Shown: positions 1-7,545, counted from the first letter of the stretch. The stretch is 64,000 nt of DNA from RPQJ01 sp963707145 (GCA_963707145.1 CAVPOQ010000001.1:62001-126000), one strand, 5' to 3'. The notes: generated by a model not told the origin, from the letters alone. Numbers and translations: made by a program.

Positions 1-150
1 GCGCGTGGTCGATCGTTTGGCCGCAGCCTAGCGCGTCACGCCGCGCCGGGCCAATCATTGGAGCGCTGCCGAGCCGGAGCGACTCGAGGTCGCGACAGCG
101 GCCGGTGCGACCGGCATCGTCGTGACGACGACCCCTGCGGCCGGGCGGGG

Positions 151-909
151 TCAGCCCATCACGCTGGCGTAGGTCTCGCGGTCGGTCGCGTAGCACCCGC
201 AGGATGCGGCCTCGAGCCCGCGGCCGTCCAGGATCGTGATGTCGCCACGCCGGTAGCGGATGAGCTTGCGCATCTGCAGCGCGCTGGCTGCCCGCGTCAC
301 GCCAGCGCGGCGCACGCCGAGGATATAGGCGAGGAACTCGTGGGTGACGTGGAACTCGTTCGAATGCGCCCGGTCCCGGGTCATCAGCAGCCAGCGCGCC
401 AGCCGCGCCTCCACGACGTGGAATCGCGTGCAGGCGGCTGTCTGCGCGAGCTGACGCATCGTCACGTAGAGGTAGAGCTTCAGCGTTCGCTGCAGCGCGG
501 AGCTCTGCTCGAGCTCGCGGCGAAACGGCGCTGCGTCCATCTGCCAGGCCGCGCCGGCGCCCTGCACGAGGGCCAGCGTGGGCGCGAGGTTCACGCCCAG
601 CGCCAGCGTGGCGCCCAGCATGCCCTCGTCGCCCACCAGGCCGACTTCGAGGCGGTCGCGATCGCCGATCGGAGTGATCAGGGAGACGTGGCCGCCGGTC
701 GGAAAGTAGACGTGGCGTATGCGTTCACCGGGCTCGTAGAGCACGTCGGCGAGGACGAACTCGACCGGCTCGCAGCGTGCCAGCAGGTGACGGAGTTCCC
801 GGCCGGGAAGGGTGGCCAGCAGCAGGTTCGTCGGAGGAGTGCGCGTCGGCTTCTGCGCGGCTGGTGTCACGTCATTCACGCAATGGCGGCGGATGGCATG
901 CCGCAGCAT
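151..909 (-). CDS. Crp/Fnr-family transcriptional regulator (first copy)
   Basis: DNA-binding regulator with an N-terminal cyclic-nucleotide-binding-like beta-barrel and a C-terminal helix-turn-helix (about residues 185-215, around LAYILGVRRAGVTRAAS). It belongs to the Crp subgroup that ends in a Cys-x-Cys-Tyr motif (SCGCYATD). I see no FNR-type N-terminal cysteine cluster, so a small ligand or redox state is more likely than an iron-sulfur cluster, but the effector is unknown. The open frame extends upstream to 1089, but that stretch is low-complexity and covers another gene's relic. I chose the ATG at 909; a GTG at 879 is the alternative. A palindromic site sits about 24 nt upstream and recurs in front of the stress genes that follow, so this protein is a plausible local and self regulator (inference). 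Confidence 0.85.
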   Translation of the reverse strand: MLRHAIRRHCVNDVTPAAQKPTRTPPTNLLLATLPGRELRHLLARCEPVEFVLADVLYEPGERIRHVYFPTGGHVSLITPIGDRDRLEVGLVGDEGMLGATLALGVNLAPTLALVQGAGAAWQMDAAPFRRELEQSSALQRTLKLYLYVTMRQLAQTAACTRFHVVEARLARWLLMTRDRAHSNEFHVTHEFLAYILGVRRAGVTRAASALQMRKLIRYRRGDITILDGRGLEAASCGCYATDRETYASVMG

Positions 910-932
910 GGCCTGACTGCCTGGTCCGGTCT

Positions 933-946
933 GTTCGCTGCACCAC
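933..946. promoter_or_regulatory. Putative operator, regulon motif site 1
   Basis: gttcgctgcaccac, part of a longer match (ggtctgttcgctgcacca) to the sites at 3936, 8238 and 11360. One half-site is degenerate. It lies about 24 nt upstream of the Crp/Fnr start at 909. Confidence 0.45.
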
Positions 947-980
947 GGACGGCGTGCTCCGGGCCGGGTCCCCGTGCGCC

Positions 981-1085
981 ATGTTCGCAACCGCCGTGTA
1001 CCCCGCCGACGGCACGGATGCCGAGACGCTCCTGAAGAACGCCGACCTCGCACTGCTGCAGGCCAAGACCCGGCGGCGCGTCCGG
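981..1085 (+). pseudogene. Relic of a GGDEF (diguanylate cyclase) domain C-terminus
   Basis: A short plus-strand reading frame reads like the last part of a GGDEF domain: AVYPADGTDAETLLKNADLA followed by LLQAKTRRR, which matches the usual 'YPxDGxDAExLLxxADxALYxAK' ending. No GG(D/E)EF signature or start codon precedes it and the frame runs on without domain character. It is a non-functional fragment inside the intergenic region between the Crp/Fnr gene and the BON lipoprotein. Confidence 0.6.
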
Positions 1086-1150
1086 CCACCCTTCACGTCA
1101 CGATCGCGTCTGCGAACTCCTCCAACGCAGTGTCGGCAGCGGGGGGCTCG

Positions 1151-1164
1151 GTGCGTCAGCGCAC
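1151..1164. promoter_or_regulatory. Putative operator, regulon motif site 2
   Basis: gtgcgtcagcgcac, a perfect GTGCG-N4-CGCAC palindrome 59 nt before the GTG start of the BON lipoprotein and therefore upstream of the BON-CsbD pair. Confidence 0.55.
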
Positions 1165-1222
1165 CGACCCGTACTGATCGAACATCTACAGTGTTTTGGT
1201 GGATTCCGACTGGAGAAGCACT

Positions 1223-1414
1223 GTGAAGATTCGAAGCGCCCTGGTCGCCGCTGCCGTGTCATTGGCGCTGATCACTCTCACCGCATGCGCCGTCACGCGA
1301 GGCCAGCAGACTGCGGGCGCCTACGTGGACGACACCGCCATCACGGCAAGCGTCAAGACCCGCATGCTCGACAACCCGGAAGTCGCCGGCACCTCAATTA
1401 CCGTCCGCCCGTGA
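1223..1414 (+). CDS. Truncated BON-domain lipoprotein
   Basis: A 63-residue protein with a lipoprotein signal (hydrophobic stretch then LITLTAC, lipobox Cys about residue 20), followed by VTRGQQTAGAYVDDTAITAS. That is the standard beginning of periplasmic BON lipoproteins (OsmY-like envelope stress proteins). It stops after TSITVRP, where family members continue into the rest of the BON domain, so at least half of the domain is missing. No other frame restores it, so this looks like a real deletion rather than a simple frameshift. Start GTG 1223 has a ggagaa ribosome site at 1212. It precedes the CsbD gene and shares the operator at 1151. Confidence 0.7.
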   Translation: MKIRSALVAAAVSLALITLTACAVTRGQQTAGAYVDDTAITASVKTRMLDNPEVAGTSITVRP

Positions 1415-1466
1415 GCCTGAGGCTCGGGAGCGGCACGACTCGATCCACCACCACAAGGAGAATCTA

Positions 1467-1682
1467 ATGAACTGGGATCGCATTGAAGGCAATTGGAAGC
1501 AGGTCACCGGCAGGGCCAAGGTGCAGTGGGGCAAACTGACCGACGACGACCTCGACGTCATCGCCGGACGCCGCGAAGTGATGTCCGGCAAGATCCAGGA
1601 GCGCTATGGCATTGCCAAGGACGAGGCCGAGAAGCAGCTCAAGGCGTGGGAAGGCAAGGCCGACGACTCGTGGTTCGCGTAG
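1467..1682 (+). CDS. CsbD-family stress protein (YjbJ-like)
   Basis: A 71-residue hydrophilic protein of the CsbD family: MNWDRIEGNWKQVTGRAKVQ at the N-terminus, then a helix with GKIQERYGIAKDEAEKQLKAW. These small cytoplasmic proteins are strongly induced by general stress in many bacteria; their biochemical role is unknown. A good ribosome site (aaggag) precedes the ATG. It follows the truncated BON lipoprotein by 52 nt and probably shares its promoter and the operator at 1151. Two other CsbD-family genes lie at 7546 and 7958. Confidence 0.9.
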   Translation: MNWDRIEGNWKQVTGRAKVQWGKLTDDDLDVIAGRREVMSGKIQERYGIAKDEAEKQLKAWEGKADDSWFA

Positions 1683-1810
1683 AACGCGAATCGGACTGAT
1701 TCGCGTCGCAAACACGCGTAAGTCTTCAGCGCCCCGGGGTTCGAGAGCGGACTGCGGGGCGCTATTCTCTGTCGCGTGCCCGGTGCGACTCTTGCGGCCC
1801 GGAGGGACCG

Positions 1811-2560
1811 ATGACCCACCGTCTGTCGAGGCCTCCATTCGTGCGCGTCGTCGTCGCGCTGTCGTTCCTGCTGGCAGCAGGCTGCTGCGCCACGGTGAAG
1901 CACGCACAGACGACCGAGCCGGCCCCGGCCGCCCCTTCGATTCCGGTCGTCGAGTCGCCGGTGGAAAATGCGCCGAAGGCAGCGACCGCGCCCGTCGCGG
2001 TCGAGGCTCCCGGGACGCAGGAGTCGCTGGCTCCACCGCCGCCGATCGAGCCGGCGCACCCGGCGGAGTCCGCTGCGCCGCCGTCCCTCGCGCTGCCGAA
2101 ACCACCGGCCACGGTTGCGGTACCGGCCGTCAGGCCCGCTCCGCCGAAGCCGCCCGCCGTCCCGGTGGCGCCGCGCGCGCCCGCAGTTCCAGTCGCGCCA
2201 CGGGCCGTGGCAGCTCCCGCGGCGTCGCAGCCGGTCGCAGCGCCGCTCGACTTCAAGTCGCTCGGCACGCGACTCCGGGAAACCAGGGCAATCGGCGTGC
2301 TCACGAAGCTCTCGCTCAAGAACCAGGTCGACGACCTGCTGGACGCGTTTCGCGCGTACCACAAGGGACAGGGCTCGGCGACGCTCGCGGAGTTGCGCCG
2401 CTCCTACGACATGCTGCTGTTCAAGGTGCTCGCGCTCCTGCAGGACAGCGACCCGATGCTGGCCCGGGACATCGTCAAGTCGCGCACCGCGATCTGGGGG
2501 ATCCTCGCGGATCCGCGCAAGTTCACCGAATCCAATCTGATGGCAGGAGCAACGCCGTGA
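1811..2560 (+). CDS. Proline/alanine-rich lipoprotein of unknown function
   Basis: A 249-residue protein with a lipoprotein signal (SFLLAAGCC, acylated Cys near residue 25), then about 120 residues very rich in Pro, Ala and Val resembling a periplasm-spanning linker. It ends in a compact helical domain of about 85 residues (FKSLGTRLRETRAIGVLTKL ... LARDIVKSRTAIW). I do not recognise the C-terminal domain. The architecture (lipid anchor, flexible linker, helical head) suggests an envelope-tethered protein. The stop codon overlaps the GTG start of the next gene (GTGA), so the two are probably translated together. Confidence 0.75.
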   Translation: MTHRLSRPPFVRVVVALSFLLAAGCCATVKHAQTTEPAPAAPSIPVVESPVENAPKAATAPVAVEAPGTQESLAPPPPIEPAHPAESAAPPSLALPKPPATVAVPAVRPAPPKPPAVPVAPRAPAVPVAPRAVAAPAASQPVAAPLDFKSLGTRLRETRAIGVLTKLSLKNQVDDLLDAFRAYHKGQGSATLAELRRSYDMLLFKVLALLQDSDPMLARDIVKSRTAIWGILADPRKFTESNLMAGATP

Positions 2561-2826
2561 GCAAGCGTGTAGGGGTGCCGGCCCTGATCGGCGTGATGAT
2601 GACCCTCTTCGCCGGGCCGGCGGTCGCCGTGGAAGAGTCGCCCGAGAGCGTCCCGGTCGCGAAGGACCTGACGGCAGTGATCGCGTTGCAGGGCTTGCCG
2701 TGCGGGAAGGTCGTCAGCGCCAGTCAGCAGGGCGAGGACGACTACATCGCATCCTGCGAGAACGGCAATCGTTACCGGGTGTTCGTGAACGCAGACGGCC
2801 GAGTGGTCGTCGAGAAGCTCGACTAG
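2557..2826 (+). CDS. Small exported protein of unknown function
   Basis: An 89-residue protein with a cleavable signal peptide (MMTLFAGPAVAVEESPE) and a mature region of about 60 residues containing two cysteines (GLPCGKVVSASQ and IASCENGNRYRVF), which could form a disulfide. Its GTG start overlaps the stop of the preceding lipoprotein by 4 nt, giving translational coupling. The mature part resembles a PepSY-sized beta-rich fold, but I cannot assign a family. Confidence 0.7.
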   Translation: MSKRVGVPALIGVMMTLFAGPAVAVEESPESVPVAKDLTAVIALQGLPCGKVVSASQQGEDDYIASCENGNRYRVFVNADGRVVVEKLD

Positions 2827-3044
2827 AGCTTCCTGCCGCCGAGCAGCAGGAGGACCGTGCCAATCGCGATCGCGCCGACGCCGGCCCAGACCGGGATGTT
2901 GAACGTTTCCCGTTCCTTCACGGACATCTCCACCGGGCCCATCTTGATGTCATGGGTCTCCTTCGTGTAGCTGAAGCCGCCGTAGCCGAGCCCGAGGACG
3001 CCGGCGACGATCAGTACGATGGCCGCAATCTTCGTCGTGTTCAT
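2823..3044 (-). CDS. Small two-helix inner-membrane protein
   Basis: A 73-residue protein with one membrane helix at each end (AAIVLIVAGVLGLGYGGF and AGVGAIAIGTVLLLLGG) and a charged middle segment (ETHDIKMGPVEMSVKERE). Proteins like this are frequent, uncharacterised members of stress-gene clusters. It is the last gene of a minus-strand group read from the glycine-zipper gene at 3835, and its stop overlaps the stop of the plus-strand gene ending at 2826. Confidence 0.75.
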   Translation of the reverse strand: MNTTKIAAIVLIVAGVLGLGYGGFSYTKETHDIKMGPVEMSVKERETFNIPVWAGVGAIAIGTVLLLLGGRKL

Positions 3045-3106
3045 GTTCCCTCCCGAGACACCGCCCGGCCGCTGTCCGGCGGGGCGGCGGTGAAGTCCAC
3101 GGGGCG

Positions 3107-3253
3107 CTATGCCCGTCGGCCCTGGATCAGGTTGACCAGGATCATGATGACTGCGATCACCAGCAGGATGTGAATGAAGCCGCCCATGGTGTAGGAGCTC
3201 ACGAGCCCCAGCAGCCAGAGGACGATCAGGACGACTGCGATGGTCCACAACAT
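3107..3253 (-). CDS. Lmo0937-family small membrane protein
   Basis: A 48-residue hydrophobic protein: MLWTIAVVLIVLWLLGLVSS, then TMGGFIHILLVIAVIMILVN and a short basic tail QGRRA. This is the pattern of the Lmo0937 family (two membrane helices separated by a Gly-Gly-Phe-Ile-His turn). A ribosome site (aggagaaa) precedes the ATG at 3253. It lies between the glycine-zipper gene and the two-helix protein, all on the minus strand with short gaps. Confidence 0.85.
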   Translation of the reverse strand: MLWTIAVVLIVLWLLGLVSSYTMGGFIHILLVIAVIMILVNLIQGRRA

Positions 3254-3292
3254 TAGGTTTCTCCTTTTGACGTCAGTGGGTTCTTTCGGCCG

Positions 3293-3835
3293 TTAGGGGC
3301 GGTCCGTCGGCCCGGTCAGCACCAGCTGGCCGTTCTCGACCGGAATGCTCGAGCCCGGCGCGTGGTCCATTCGCACGGTGCCTTCCTGGTCACCGATGCG
3401 GTAACGCACTTCGTAGCCGTCGGGCTTCTCGACGGAGTCGTAGACGGTGCGGCAGCGCTTCTCGATCGCCTGGGTCGAGTTGTTGTCCTGCATGTGCTCC
3501 TGGACCTTGTTGCCCGCGTAGCCGCCGGCCGCCGCACCTGCGACCGTCGCCACGGTCTTGCCGCTGCCGTGGCCGACCTGGTTGCCGAGCAGCCCGCCGG
3601 CCACCGCGCCGAGCATGGTGCCCGTGACACGGTTCGGATCCTTGGTGGGCGCCTGTTGCGACACGACGACGTCGGAGCACACCTGGCGAGGAGTGCGGAC
3701 CGTTCGGGTCATGGGCTCGACGTTGAGTACCTGGGCGGAGCGTCCGCTGTCCATCGCTCGGTAACCGGCAAACGCACCGGCTGCTGTCACTGCGATTCCA
3801 CCCACGACGAGACCGGTAATCATCGACTTGTTCAT
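3293..3835 (-). CDS. Glycine-zipper 2TM-domain envelope protein
   Basis: A 180-residue protein with an N-terminal membrane anchor or signal (MITGLVVGGIAVTAAGAFAG) and a central glycine zipper (GTMLGAVAGGLLGNQVGHG ... GAAAGGYAGNKVQ, about residues 92-128), as in the YcfJ/Rickettsia 17-kDa antigen superfamily. The C-terminal region (CRTVYDSVEKPDGYEVRYRI) is the usual beta-rich ending of this family. Glycine zippers pack helices in membranes. The longer open frame upstream overlaps the operator region, so the ATG at 3835 is preferred. It is first in a minus-strand group with the two small membrane proteins; an operator-like site lies 100 nt upstream. Confidence 0.85.
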   Translation of the reverse strand: MNKSMITGLVVGGIAVTAAGAFAGYRAMDSGRSAQVLNVEPMTRTVRTPRQVCSDVVVSQQAPTKDPNRVTGTMLGAVAGGLLGNQVGHGSGKTVATVAGAAAGGYAGNKVQEHMQDNNSTQAIEKRCRTVYDSVEKPDGYEVRYRIGDQEGTVRMDHAPGSSIPVENGQLVLTGPTDRP

Positions 3836-3935
3836 CCTGAATTCTCCACTCGACGACATCCATCGCGCGGTGAATTCCCGAAACGGCAAGCTGCGGTCGA
3901 TGTCTGCAAGGCTACGCGCACTGGTGTCGGGGTCT

Positions 3936-3949
3936 GTTCGGTAGCGCAC
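3936..3949. promoter_or_regulatory. Putative operator, regulon motif site 3
   Basis: gttcggtagcgcac, flanked by ggtct on the left and cgagc on the right. It is 100 nt upstream of the glycine-zipper gene on the minus strand and almost identical to the sites at 8238 and 11360. Confidence 0.55.
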
Positions 3950-3992
3950 CGAGCACGCCGGCGACGTGGAATACCCGCACGCCGTCCCGTGT

Positions 3993-4006
3993 GTGCTGTA
4001 GCGTAC
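3993..4006. promoter_or_regulatory. Putative operator, regulon motif site 4
   Basis: gtgctgtagcgtac, one mismatch from the GTNCG-N4-CGNAC consensus, 34 nt upstream of the cardiolipin synthase start. With site 3 it forms a pair between divergent genes. Confidence 0.45.
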
Positions 4007-4040
4007 CGACCGGTCCGGCGCGATCCGCCATCGTGGCGGC

Positions 4041-5426
4041 ATGACGAAGTCGATCCCGCTGGCGGACTGTCTCGTCGTGTTGTGCCTGCTGGCGCTGGCG
4101 GCCTGCAGCTCGCTGCCCCGGATCGTCCCGGACATGGCGCCTGCGACCGCGCCGACGCGACTCGAAGGTGCCCAGGGGCCGCTCCCGCCGGCGCGCAGCC
4201 GCGCCATCCTGCAGGGACTCGAGCGCGGAGCCGACGACACCGGCATCTTCGACCGTCACCTCGCGCTCGAGCAGTCCGTTTCCGACAGTCCTCTGCTGAC
4301 CGGTAACCGTGTCCGGCTGCTCCAGGACGGCCCGGACACCTATCGCGCGATGTTCGAGGCGATCGACGCGGCGCGCGACCACATCAACATGGAGACCTAC
4401 ATCCTCGAGGATGACGAGATCGGCCGGCGCTTCGTGGAAATCCTGATCGAGAAGCAGCGCCAGGGGGTGCAGGTCAACCTGATCTACGACAGCGTGGGCA
4501 CGCTGGCCACGCCGGCCGAGTTCTTCCAGCACCTGCGTGACAACGGCATCCGCACGCTGGAGTTCAACCCGGTCAACCCGGCGACGGCGCACGGTGACTG
4601 GCAGGTGAACCAGCGCGATCACCGCAAGCTCCTGATCGTCGACGGCCGGACGGTGTTCCTCGGCGGCATCAACATCAGCAGCGTCTACTCCGGCGGCTCG
4701 TCCCGGCGGCGCGCGCAGCCAGCCCCGCACGAGGAACTGCCGTGGCGGGACACCGACCTGCAGATCGAGGGACCGGTGGTGGCGGAGTTCCAGAAGCTGT
4801 TCCTGGACGTCTGGCAGGCGCAGCACGGCGAGCCGCTGGCGCCGCGCGACTTCTATCCGGAGCTGAAGCCGCAGGGCAACGAGGTCGTGCGTGCGATCGG
4901 CAGCTCGCCCGACGATCCTTTCAGCCTGATCTACGTGACCTTGCTCTCCGCGATCAGTAGCGCCGAGACGGAAGTCTGGCTCACCAATGCGTACTTCGTC
5001 CCCGACCCCCAGCTGCTCGCCGCACTGAAGGCGGCGGCGGCGCGTGGCGTCGACGTTCGGCTGGTGCTGCCCGGCAGCACCGACTCGGCGCTGGTGTTCC
5101 ACGCCGGACGCTCGTACTACGAGCAGCTGCTGCAGGACGGCGTAATCATCTTCGAGCGCCGCGACGCCTTGATGCACTCGAAGACCGCGGTGATCGACGG
5201 GGTCTGGTCCACCGTGGGCTCGACCAACCTCGACTGGCGCAGCTTTCTGCACAACCAGGAGGTCAACGCGGTCGTGCTGGGAACGGAGTTCGGGGACCGC
5301 ATGCGGGCAGCCTTCGAGAGCGACGTGGCGCAATCCGAACAGATCACGCTCGAGCAGTGGCGGCGACGGTCGGGAGTCCTGCACCTGAAGGAAGCATTCG
5401 CACGCCTGTGGCAGTACTGGTTGTAG
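4041..5426 (+). CDS. cls: Cardiolipin synthase (phospholipase D family)
   Basis: A 461-residue membrane-associated phosphatidyltransferase that joins two phospholipids to make cardiolipin. It has two HKD motifs: HRKLLIVDGRTVFLGGIN (His near residue 194) and HSKTAVIDGVWSTVGSTN (His near residue 379), each with the conserved Lys and Asp. The N-terminus is a lipoprotein-like signal (LLALAACSS) rather than the two membrane helices of ClsA, closer to ClsB/ClsC-type enzymes. It is divergent from the glycine-zipper group, with two operator-like sites in between. Cardiolipin change is a known envelope-stress response, which fits the neighbourhood. Confidence 0.9.
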   Translation: MTKSIPLADCLVVLCLLALAACSSLPRIVPDMAPATAPTRLEGAQGPLPPARSRAILQGLERGADDTGIFDRHLALEQSVSDSPLLTGNRVRLLQDGPDTYRAMFEAIDAARDHINMETYILEDDEIGRRFVEILIEKQRQGVQVNLIYDSVGTLATPAEFFQHLRDNGIRTLEFNPVNPATAHGDWQVNQRDHRKLLIVDGRTVFLGGINISSVYSGGSSRRRAQPAPHEELPWRDTDLQIEGPVVAEFQKLFLDVWQAQHGEPLAPRDFYPELKPQGNEVVRAIGSSPDDPFSLIYVTLLSAISSAETEVWLTNAYFVPDPQLLAALKAAAARGVDVRLVLPGSTDSALVFHAGRSYYEQLLQDGVIIFERRDALMHSKTAVIDGVWSTVGSTNLDWRSFLHNQEVNAVVLGTEFGDRMRAAFESDVAQSEQITLEQWRRRSGVLHLKEAFARLWQYWL

Positions 5427-5630
5427 CCAGGAAGCGGGATTCCTGCGACTCGACCGATATCCCCGCAGACGAGGCCGAGCGCCGCGAGAGCCAGTGCACC
5501 ATGCCGCCGTCGGCTGTCCGGCGCCGCCGGCTCATCGCTCGCCTGCTCGTGACTCCTGTCTCGATGCCCGGCGCGCTCGGATCATGGCGGATGCGCTGGA
5601 GAACGTCGGGCACGCGAAACCCTGGCGCGG

Positions 5631-5658
5631 AAAAAAAAGCGCCCTCCGAAGAGGGCGC
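5631..5658 (-). terminator. Rho-independent terminator of the phasin gene
   Basis: An 8-bp GC-rich stem (gcgccctc/gagggcgc, 5639-5658) with a cgaa loop (UUCG on the transcript strand), followed on the minus strand by eight T residues. It is about 45 nt after the phasin stop. Confidence 0.9.
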
Positions 5659-5704
5659 AATCAGGGGGAGACTATTTGCAGGCGCTCGACGCGTCGGTGC
5701 CAGC

Positions 5705-6244
5705 TCAGGCGGCAGCCTTGCGGACTCGCGCGGTCGTCTTGCGGACGGCGCGCTTGACCTTGCGCGTGGCCCTCTTCACCTCGGGAACCTCTTCCTCGGT
5801 CATCTTGATGACACGCTCGTAGGTGTGCCTCGCGACGTCGCGCAGGTCACGGCCCGTCACCCCGACGATCTCGACCGCACGGGTCGCCTGATCCACGATG
5901 CGATCACGCGTGGCACCCAGCATCTCCGCCTGGTCGAGGACCAGGTCAACGACGTTTTCAGCCTGCGCGGCACGCTCAAGACGCATGGCCGCGGCGGTCA
6001 GTGCCGACGTGATGACATCCGACTCCAGTTTGATCAGGTCCTCGACGGCCTTCTGCGAGACGGCCGCGAGTTTCACACCCGAGTGCGCGAATACGCGCAC
6101 GTGCACTTTCAGCGACTTGATGCCGTCGGCTGATTTCACTGCGACTTCGCGCATGGCCTCGATCGGTTCGTCGCGGAACCTGTGGATCTGCTCATTCAGA
6201 TCCCGTCTTCGTCCGCTTCCAGACTCGTTGATATGGGCAATCAT
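5705..6244 (-). CDS. Phasin family protein
   Basis: A 179-residue amphipathic helical protein of the phasin family, which coats polyhydroxyalkanoate granules (or acts as a stress-induced phasin-like protein). Supporting features are the central VFAHSGVKLAAVSQKAVEDL region and the long run of helices. The tail is strongly basic and Ala-rich (KRATRKVKRAVRKTTARVRK), resembling histone-H1-like tails and the DNA-binding PhaF-type phasins. No PHA synthase gene is in the window. A strong terminator follows, and a perfect 16-bp palindrome lies just upstream of the start. Confidence 0.85.
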   Translation of the reverse strand: MIAHINESGSGRRRDLNEQIHRFRDEPIEAMREVAVKSADGIKSLKVHVRVFAHSGVKLAAVSQKAVEDLIKLESDVITSALTAAAMRLERAAQAENVVDLVLDQAEMLGATRDRIVDQATRAVEIVGVTGRDLRDVARHTYERVIKMTEEEVPEVKRATRKVKRAVRKTTARVRKAAA

Positions 6245-6271
6245 CGGCTGCTCCTCACATGCATGCTACAA

Positions 6272-6287
6272 GGCAGCATTTGCTGCC
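6272..6287. promoter_or_regulatory. Palindrome upstream of the phasin gene (possible PhaR-type operator)
   Basis: ggcagcatttgctgcc: perfect 7-bp arms around tt, 28 nt upstream of the phasin ATG and followed by another gcagcat. TGC/GCA-rich palindromes are the kind of site recognised by PhaR regulators upstream of phasin genes. The assignment is inference. Confidence 0.5.
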
Positions 6288-6460
6288 ATGCAGCATAGCC
6301 CCTGGTGCACGGCCAACAAATAAGGGAATGTGGCAATCGCCCTGCACATCCTGCGTTGCGTTCGCTGGGCGGGAGCGCGTGGATGGAGCCGCCGCAGCCT
6401 CAACGGACAGCCCGGCAGCCCTGTCTGACGAAAGCCCGCGGCCGGAAGGTTCCCCCATCG

Positions 6461-6474
6461 GTGCGGGACCGCAC
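6461..6474. promoter_or_regulatory. Putative operator, regulon motif site 5
   Basis: gtgcgggaccgcac, a perfect GTGCG-N4-CGCAC palindrome 90 nt upstream of the DUF3309 start. Confidence 0.5.
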
Positions 6475-6563
6475 GGATCGTGTCGGTCGCGACAAGTACC
6501 CTGTGCTCAGAACCGCTCGCCGCGCGGTACAAAGCGGCGACGAGTGACAGCGAGGTGCAGAGT

Positions 6564-6722
6564 ATGAGCATCGGTACGATTCTCCTGGTCATCCTTGTGC
6601 TGGCGCTGCTGGGCGTCATTCCTGTGTGGCCGCACGCGCGGAGCTGGGGCTATGGTCCGAGCGGCATCGTCGGAGTGCTGCTGGTCATCGTCCTCGTCCT
6701 GCTCCTGCTCGGACGCCTGTAA
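6564..6722 (+). CDS. DUF3309 family small membrane protein
   Basis: A 52-residue protein with two membrane helices (IGTILLVILVLALLGVIP and GIVGVLLVIVLVLLLLG) joined by the conserved WPHARSWGYGPSG loop, which is diagnostic of DUF3309. Function unknown; the family is common near CsbD and BON genes. The ATG at 6564 is preferred over upstream in-frame starts because it matches the usual family length. Confidence 0.9.
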   Translation: MSIGTILLVILVLALLGVIPVWPHARSWGYGPSGIVGVLLVIVLVLLLLGRL

Positions 6723-6744
6723 CAACCTGCCGCGCGGCGTCCCC

Positions 6745-7545
6745 GTGAGAGTCCTGCTCGCCGGCACGGCGGCGGCAGCGTTTGTCGTGCTGGTCCCGAT
6801 CGCAGCTGCGCACGGCAACGATGTCCTGGCGGACCAGATGGCCGCTGTCGCTGCGCAGCTCGACCCCCGGGTGGCGCAGACTCTGGCGCGGCTCGATGGC
6901 ACCGGCCGGCAGCTGTTGGCGCTGCGTTCATACCTGCGGAGCGCGTCTCACCTTGCCGAACGCTGGAGCTGGACCCAGGAACAGATCGAGGCCTTCGAGG
7001 GCTCCCCCGAGCAACGCGACCTGCAGCAGGAGATCGACCGCGTTCGGACGGCATTCGTCGCTGCCAACCCTGGCTTCGAGCTCTACGTGAATTCACAAGT
7101 GCGCAGCCTCGACGTGCAGGTCGCGCACTGGAACAGCAACGAGTCGGTGAAATCCGCAGGGGACGAGATCCTCGTGGCCGCACGGGCACGGATCGATTCG
7201 CCGGGCTCGTCCACGGATCGGCCTGAGCGAACCCGGGAGGCATTCAAGGCGTTCCTGTCCGGATACCGGCCCGTGCCGGCGCCGACGATCGCGGCGCCCG
7301 GGTTGTCATTGCACGGCCAGATGCGAGCGGTCGACTTTCAGGTGCATCAGGGCGGGCGGGTCGTCGCAGGCCCGAGCACGGCTACCATCGCCACGGACTG
7401 GGTGGCGGCGGGATGGGCGGCGAAGCTGGATGCAGCAGTGCGTGCCGCGAGCAACCGATTCGTCGGCCCACAGTCATCGCCGCCGGCGCCGTGGCACTAC
7501 ACCTACGTACCGGAAGCGACGGTCCGCGACGAGGCGGCGCCGTAG
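6745..7545 (+). CDS. Periplasmic protein with a peptidase M15 (VanY)-like domain lacking the catalytic Glu
   Basis: A 266-residue exported protein with a signal peptide at about residues 1-22 (FVVLVPIAAAHG). The C-terminal third carries the zinc-site signature of M15 D,D-carboxypeptidases, SLHGQMRAVD (Ser188, His190, Asp197; SxHxxxxAxD). The second motif is APWHYTY (His251), where active enzymes have Glu-Pro-Trp-His. Two metal-binding His and the Asp are therefore present, but the general-base Glu is Ala248. It may bind peptidoglycan without cutting it, or use another residue. The GTG start at 6745 gives a normal signal peptide; it follows the DUF3309 gene by 22 nt. Confidence 0.7.
   Translation: MRVLLAGTAAAAFVVLVPIAAAHGNDVLADQMAAVAAQLDPRVAQTLARLDGTGRQLLALRSYLRSASHLAERWSWTQEQIEAFEGSPEQRDLQQEIDRVRTAFVAANPGFELYVNSQVRSLDVQVAHWNSNESVKSAGDEILVAARARIDSPGSSTDRPERTREAFKAFLSGYRPVPAPTIAAPGLSLHGQMRAVDFQVHQGGRVVAGPSTATIATDWVAAGWAAKLDAAVRAASNRFVGPQSSPPAPWHYTYVPEATVRDEAAP

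Larger units (their letters stand above)
6245..6563. other. Intergenic region between phasin and DUF3309 genes
   Basis: A divergent regulatory region of about 320 bp. It holds the phasin palindrome (6272-6287) and an operator-like palindrome (6461-6474). I see no gene in it. Confidence 0.6.

Noticed and set aside
2..31. Possible C-terminal end of a plus-strand gene (RVVDRLAAA then stop) at the left edge
   Set aside because: Only nine codons are visible, too few to support a gene.
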